Origin: an uncultured Bacteroidota bacterium
GTDB lineage: Bacteria > Bacteroidota > Bacteroidia > Bacteroidales > P3
Direction: 5' to 3'
Length of the DNA: 64,000 nucleotides
Assembly: GCA_902788805.1 (NCBI GenBank)
Contig: CADALO010000010.1
Span: forward strand, 1-64,000
In this document: positions 61,590-64,000 of the stretch, in pieces
Layout of the letters: each line of letters opens with the position of its first letter
Position numbering within the stretch: position 1 is the stretch's first letter
Notes under the pieces: model-generated
Seen by the model: the letters and a program-made list of their open reading frames with translations, nothing else
Database searches by the model: none
What the model was told of the DNA's origin: nothing
Made by a program: the position numbers and the translations under genes

Positions 61590-62069
61590 ATGAAACTGTT
61601 GAAAGAGATATTTGGATATCTGCTGGGTGCGGTGCTTTTCGTGGTGCTGCTGCCGGCGGTGATGTGGCTGGCGTCGGGAATGCCGCCTATAGTGCATATC
61701 GGAGCCTTGAGGGCCACGATAACGGGAGTACTGATGATTGGCGGTTTGTCGCTGAGCATCTGGACAATCGTCTATATGAAACGTCGCGGCAAGGGCAACC
61801 CTATGGATGCTTTCGGCCACGAGGTGGCACCACGCACGCAGCACCTGATGACTGACGGCCCCTACCGCATCAACCGCAACCCGATGCTCACCGGCACGCT
61901 GACCTTCTTGTCCGGATGCGTGGTGTGGCTTTGGACTTGGCAGGCAGCGCTGGTGTGGGTGGCTTTCTTCGCCATTATGCTGGTGCAAGTTGTCAGCGAG
62001 GAACGTCGTCTGCAACGCGATTTCGGCGACGAATACAAGGATTATTGCCGTCGTACACGCAGGTTTTAG
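61590..62069 (+). CDS. Isoprenylcysteine carboxyl methyltransferase-family membrane protein
   Basis: 159 residues with four hydrophobic segments and the C-terminal signature DGPYRINRNPMLTGTLTFLS (about 90-109) and VVSEERRLQRDFGDEYKDYC (about 134-153), typical of the ICMT/PEMT methyltransferase family. Substrate unknown. 18 bases after the lipoprotein gene, so probably in the same transcript. Confidence 0.8.
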   Translation: MKLLKEIFGYLLGAVLFVVLLPAVMWLASGMPPIVHIGALRATITGVLMIGGLSLSIWTIVYMKRRGKGNPMDAFGHEVAPRTQHLMTDGPYRINRNPMLTGTLTFLSGCVVWLWTWQAALVWVAFFAIMLVQVVSEERRLQRDFGDEYKDYCRRTRRF

Positions 62070-62086
62070 ACTATAATGGTGGAGAT

Positions 62087-62446
62087 ATGAAGATCACGAC
62101 CCTCTTGGAAACGGACGACCGAACGGTGTTGCGCAGCTGGATGGAGAAGAACCACCAGAAGGAGCGCGAGGTGTGGGTGGCTACATATAGGGGCAAACTG
62201 CCGATGGCCGATGCGCTGCCGTATGTGGAGGTCGTGGAAGAGGCGCTCTGCTTTGGATGGATTGACTCAACCTGCAAGCGGCTGCCTGACGGACGGCTGG
62301 CTCAGCGTCTATCGCCGCGAAGGAAGAATAGCCACTGGACAGAGCGCAACCAGGAGCGGTGTAGGGAACTGGAGCAACGGGGCTTGATGACAGAGGCTGG
62401 AAGAAAGACATTGACACAAGCAAACAACAAGGGACCAAATAGATAG
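62087..62446 (+). CDS. YdeI/OmpD-associated-family protein, C-terminally truncated
   Basis: 119 residues from MKITTLLETDDRTV. EEALCFGWIDSTCKRLPDGR (about 48-67), RLSPRRKNSHWTERNQ and the RCRELEQRGLMTEAG block match the N-terminal part of the YdeI (YdhG/YjbR-like) family. Homologues continue for 60-70 more residues; here the frame ends after KTLTQANNKGPNR, so this looks like a remnant or a shortened form. Function of the family unknown. Confidence 0.7.
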   Translation: MKITTLLETDDRTVLRSWMEKNHQKEREVWVATYRGKLPMADALPYVEVVEEALCFGWIDSTCKRLPDGRLAQRLSPRRKNSHWTERNQERCRELEQRGLMTEAGRKTLTQANNKGPNR

Positions 62447-62455
62447 TCGAAAAGT

Positions 62456-62884
62456 ATGGGTAAAAAGAAATCAGTCAAAAAGAAACCTACCAAAACGAGA
62501 CCGATTAAAAAGCGTTCGACCAAAAAGAAACCTACCGTCTCGAAAAAATCGAACTATACAAGAAACTATATAATCTTCTTGTTGGTATTAGCTCTTTTGG
62601 CAATTATTTGGTGGCGCATAACTGAAGTAAAATATTGGCAAAGTTATGAGATGTATCCTGCTCAGATTACAAGAATTTATCAAATATACGCAGGGCATTA
62701 TAACCATATGTGGAGAGTAGAATACCAGTATTCTGTCGATGGTAAAATATATACAGACGATGAGGAATTCTGGAACAAATCCGACTATGGAGACTGCCAA
62801 GTCGGAGATACAATCTACATTGAACTCAGCTCTACAACACCTGATGCGAGCAGATGGAGACCCAATGCAAAGCGAAATGATTGA
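62456..62884 (+). CDS. Single-pass membrane protein with Lys-rich N terminus
   Basis: 142 residues. The first 38 are about half Lys/Arg/Thr/Pro (KKKPTKTRPIKKRSTKKKP), followed by one membrane segment (about 39-58, IIFLLVLALLAIIWW) and an extracytoplasmic domain of about 80 residues with a Y/W-rich pattern (HYNHMWRVEYQYSVDGKIYT) like DUF3592. Function unknown. Ends with an overlap into the next frame. Confidence 0.65.
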   Translation: MGKKKSVKKKPTKTRPIKKRSTKKKPTVSKKSNYTRNYIIFLLVLALLAIIWWRITEVKYWQSYEMYPAQITRIYQIYAGHYNHMWRVEYQYSVDGKIYTDDEEFWNKSDYGDCQVGDTIYIELSSTTPDASRWRPNAKRND

Positions 62885-63122
62885 TATCGATACAACCAAT
62901 ATGTGCTCGCATCTGCAGCGGAAGCTGTTCGACGAGAATGGCGAATACCATCGCCTATGGTTGGCTATGCAGGATGACCCGGAGCTGACGGCCGTGGTGC
63001 GCTCGCGGCAGCTGCATATCTACCGTAACGGGAAGAAGGTGCTGGTGCTGGCCGGCAAGGCGGCACCGAAAGTCATTCGCGAAGACCGTTTATGTGAAAT
63101 GATTAATGGTTATGGAAGGTAA
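62877..63122 (+). CDS. Hypothetical protein
   Basis: 81 residues from the ATG at 62877 (overlaps the stop of the preceding gene; an ATG at 62865 is also possible). Contains MCSHLQRKLFDENGEYHRLW and LTAVVRSRQLHIYRNGKKVL, a soluble alpha/beta pattern that I do not recognise. Its end overlaps the start of the acetyltransferase gene by 17 bases. Possibly a fragment of a longer protein. Confidence 0.5.
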   Translation: MIDIDTTNMCSHLQRKLFDENGEYHRLWLAMQDDPELTAVVRSRQLHIYRNGKKVLVLAGKAAPKVIREDRLCEMINGYGR

Positions 63123-63594
63123 ATTCAATATACGTCCGGCGAGGGCCGATGAGGCAGGCCTTGTGCTGGAATTCATCAAGAAACTGGCGGCATACGAGAA
63201 ATGTGCCGACGAGGTGGTGGCCGACGAGGCGACGTTGCACCACTCGCTCTTTGTGGAACGCTCCGCCGAGGTACTCTTTGCCGAGGAGGAGGGCGTGGTG
63301 ATAGGCTTCGCCCTGTTCTTCCACAACTTCTCCACCTTTGTGGGTCGCAAAGGCCTCTACCTCGAAGACCTCTTCATCGTGCCCGAGAAACGCGGTCGTG
63401 GCTACGGTAAAGCCTTGCTGAAACATCTTGCGCAGCTGGCTGTGGAGCGCAACTGCGGCCGTATGGAGTGGATATGCCTTGACTGGAACCAGCCGGCCCT
63501 GAAGGTCTACCGCGGCATCGGCGCCATCCCGATGGACGAATGGACGGTGCAGCGGCTTGACGAGATGGCGTTGAAAAAGTTTGCTGAAGAATAA
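63106..63594 (+). CDS. GNAT-family N-acetyltransferase
   Basis: 162 residues. FNIRPARADEAGLVLEFIKK (about 6-25), LYLEDLFIVPEKRGRGYGKA (about 84-103, the acetyl-CoA loop RGRGYG) and WICLDWNQPALKVYRGIGAI (about 121-140). The GFALFFHNFSTF and CLDWNQPA elements are those of the diamine/thialysine acetyltransferase (SAT2-like) subfamily, so a small amine substrate is likely. An ATG at 63112 is an alternative start. Confidence 0.85.
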   Translation: MVMEGKFNIRPARADEAGLVLEFIKKLAAYEKCADEVVADEATLHHSLFVERSAEVLFAEEEGVVIGFALFFHNFSTFVGRKGLYLEDLFIVPEKRGRGYGKALLKHLAQLAVERNCGRMEWICLDWNQPALKVYRGIGAIPMDEWTVQRLDEMALKKFAEE

Positions 63595-63600
63595 CAGCCG

Positions 63601-63885
63601 ATGGAACAGACAGATAGAATCGCTCGGATGGAGCATCTGCTTGAGGTGGCGTCGCGAGCCGTCAAAGGGCTGGCGACTGCACTCGACGACTATGATGCGG
63701 CGCAGGAAGCATTGCGCGAGTTGGAGGCTTACTACGGCAGCGAGGAGTGGAAACAGGACTTTGCGGCCGACGAAGCCGGAAGGCTACCCAAAGAGATGAA
63801 ACGCGGTGTGCTCAGCGAGGATGCCGTGTGGAACCTGCTGGAGGAGCGGGACGAGGTGGAATCAAGGCTTAACAGGAAGCTGTAA
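63601..63885 (+). CDS. DUF4298 protein
   Basis: 94 residues, acidic, helical. RIARMEHLLEVASRAVKGLA (about 6-25), LRELEAYYGSEEWKQDFAAD (about 38-57) and KRGVLSEDAVWNLLEERDEV (about 67-86) match DUF4298, a small conserved protein of unknown function often next to acetyltransferases or in Firmicutes/Bacteroidota. 6 bases after the acetyltransferase gene, so probably cotranscribed. Confidence 0.8.
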   Translation: MEQTDRIARMEHLLEVASRAVKGLATALDDYDAAQEALRELEAYYGSEEWKQDFAADEAGRLPKEMKRGVLSEDAVWNLLEERDEVESRLNRKL

Positions 63886-63889
63886 TTCG

Positions 63890-64000
63890 TTATACTGCGC
63901 GGAGTGTTACGTCGACTGTGTCGCCAAAGGTCTTGCCAATCTTTTGGCGGATGGCTTTGGTGATGCCGATTATGTAGCAAATCTTGCCGTCGGCATCCTT
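63890..64000 (-). CDS. DUF1905-domain protein, 3' part
   Basis: The last 36 codons of a minus-strand gene: KDADGKICYIIGITKAIRQK then IGKTFGDTVDVTLRAV and a stop. The KxCYIIGITKAIR...GKTFGD.V.V pattern matches DUF1905. The 5' part lies beyond the window. Confidence 0.7.
   Translation of the reverse strand, partial: KDADGKICYIIGITKAIRQKIGKTFGDTVDVTLRAV

Overview
The window is a stretch of a Bacteroidales-type (Bacteroidota) chromosome of roughly 50% GC, most likely an uncultured gut or rumen lineage. The evidence is internal: three secreted proteins with type IX secretion (T9SS) C-terminal sorting domains plus a PorE-like T9SS component; many -33/-7 promoters of the Bacteroidota type (TTTG-N19-TAnnTTTG); menaquinone genes; a lone class II ribonucleotide reductase and methylmalonyl-CoA mutase (both need adenosylcobalamin); the glycine-lipid acyltransferase pair glsA/glsB; the Bacteroidota-specific DUF4295 small protein beside rpmG; and a purH-mreB block.

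Layout. 1-130: 3' end of a 5S rRNA gene and terminator. 341-5625: hisS (+), then a minus-strand aspS-menA-menG-nitroreductase run. 5965-9707: minus-strand accessory cluster with 4-base stop/start overlaps (DUF3791, DUF3990 ADP-ribosyltransferase-like, an acidic 80-residue protein, then a 100-residue protein coupled to a large T9SS cargo). 9863-14848: a glutamate-symporter/outer-membrane-barrel fusion ORF and an EF-hand membrane protein. 15407-23140 (+): ackA, porE-like, Sir2, T9SS protein, nrdJ. 23229-24559: a twice-frameshifted, internally duplicated secreted gene. 25079-28772 (+): thrS-infC-rpmI-rplT-rplS. 28863-36715: PurL-related protein, LysE-type exporter, mutB, upp, uraA, YitT. 37065-43026: T9SS protein, rpmF-yceD, rimO-ftsY, rpmG and DUF4295. 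43471-48697 (+): hsp20, glsA-glsB-engB-dacB. 48707-51980 (-): purH-mreB with an mntA-hepT toxin-antitoxin pair where mreC would be expected. 52770-57538: thioesterase, pfkA, iron alcohol dehydrogenase, MBL/beta-CASP nuclease. 57680-64000: cstA and a run of small accessory enzymes, ending in a partial DUF1905 gene.

Most genes are housekeeping (translation, central carbon, nucleotide salvage, envelope). The most unusual material is between genes. Three intergenic elements of about 115 bp share a leader (AAGGKACCAACTCCG) followed by four tandem 11-bp units and then the same units inverted, giving a hairpin of about 44 bp in which every 11-bp turn repeats the same sequence; the unit itself differs between elements. 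Three further intergenic sites show degenerate versions of the same 11-bp-phased inverted design. Other notable non-coding content: two MITE-like palindromes with GTGCGACACACCCC ends, pyrimidine tandem tracts just upstream of two transporter genes, and a pair of perfect ACTGACA-N3-TGTCAGT palindromes upstream of hsp20. All functional names below come from recognising sequence features by eye; no database search was run.
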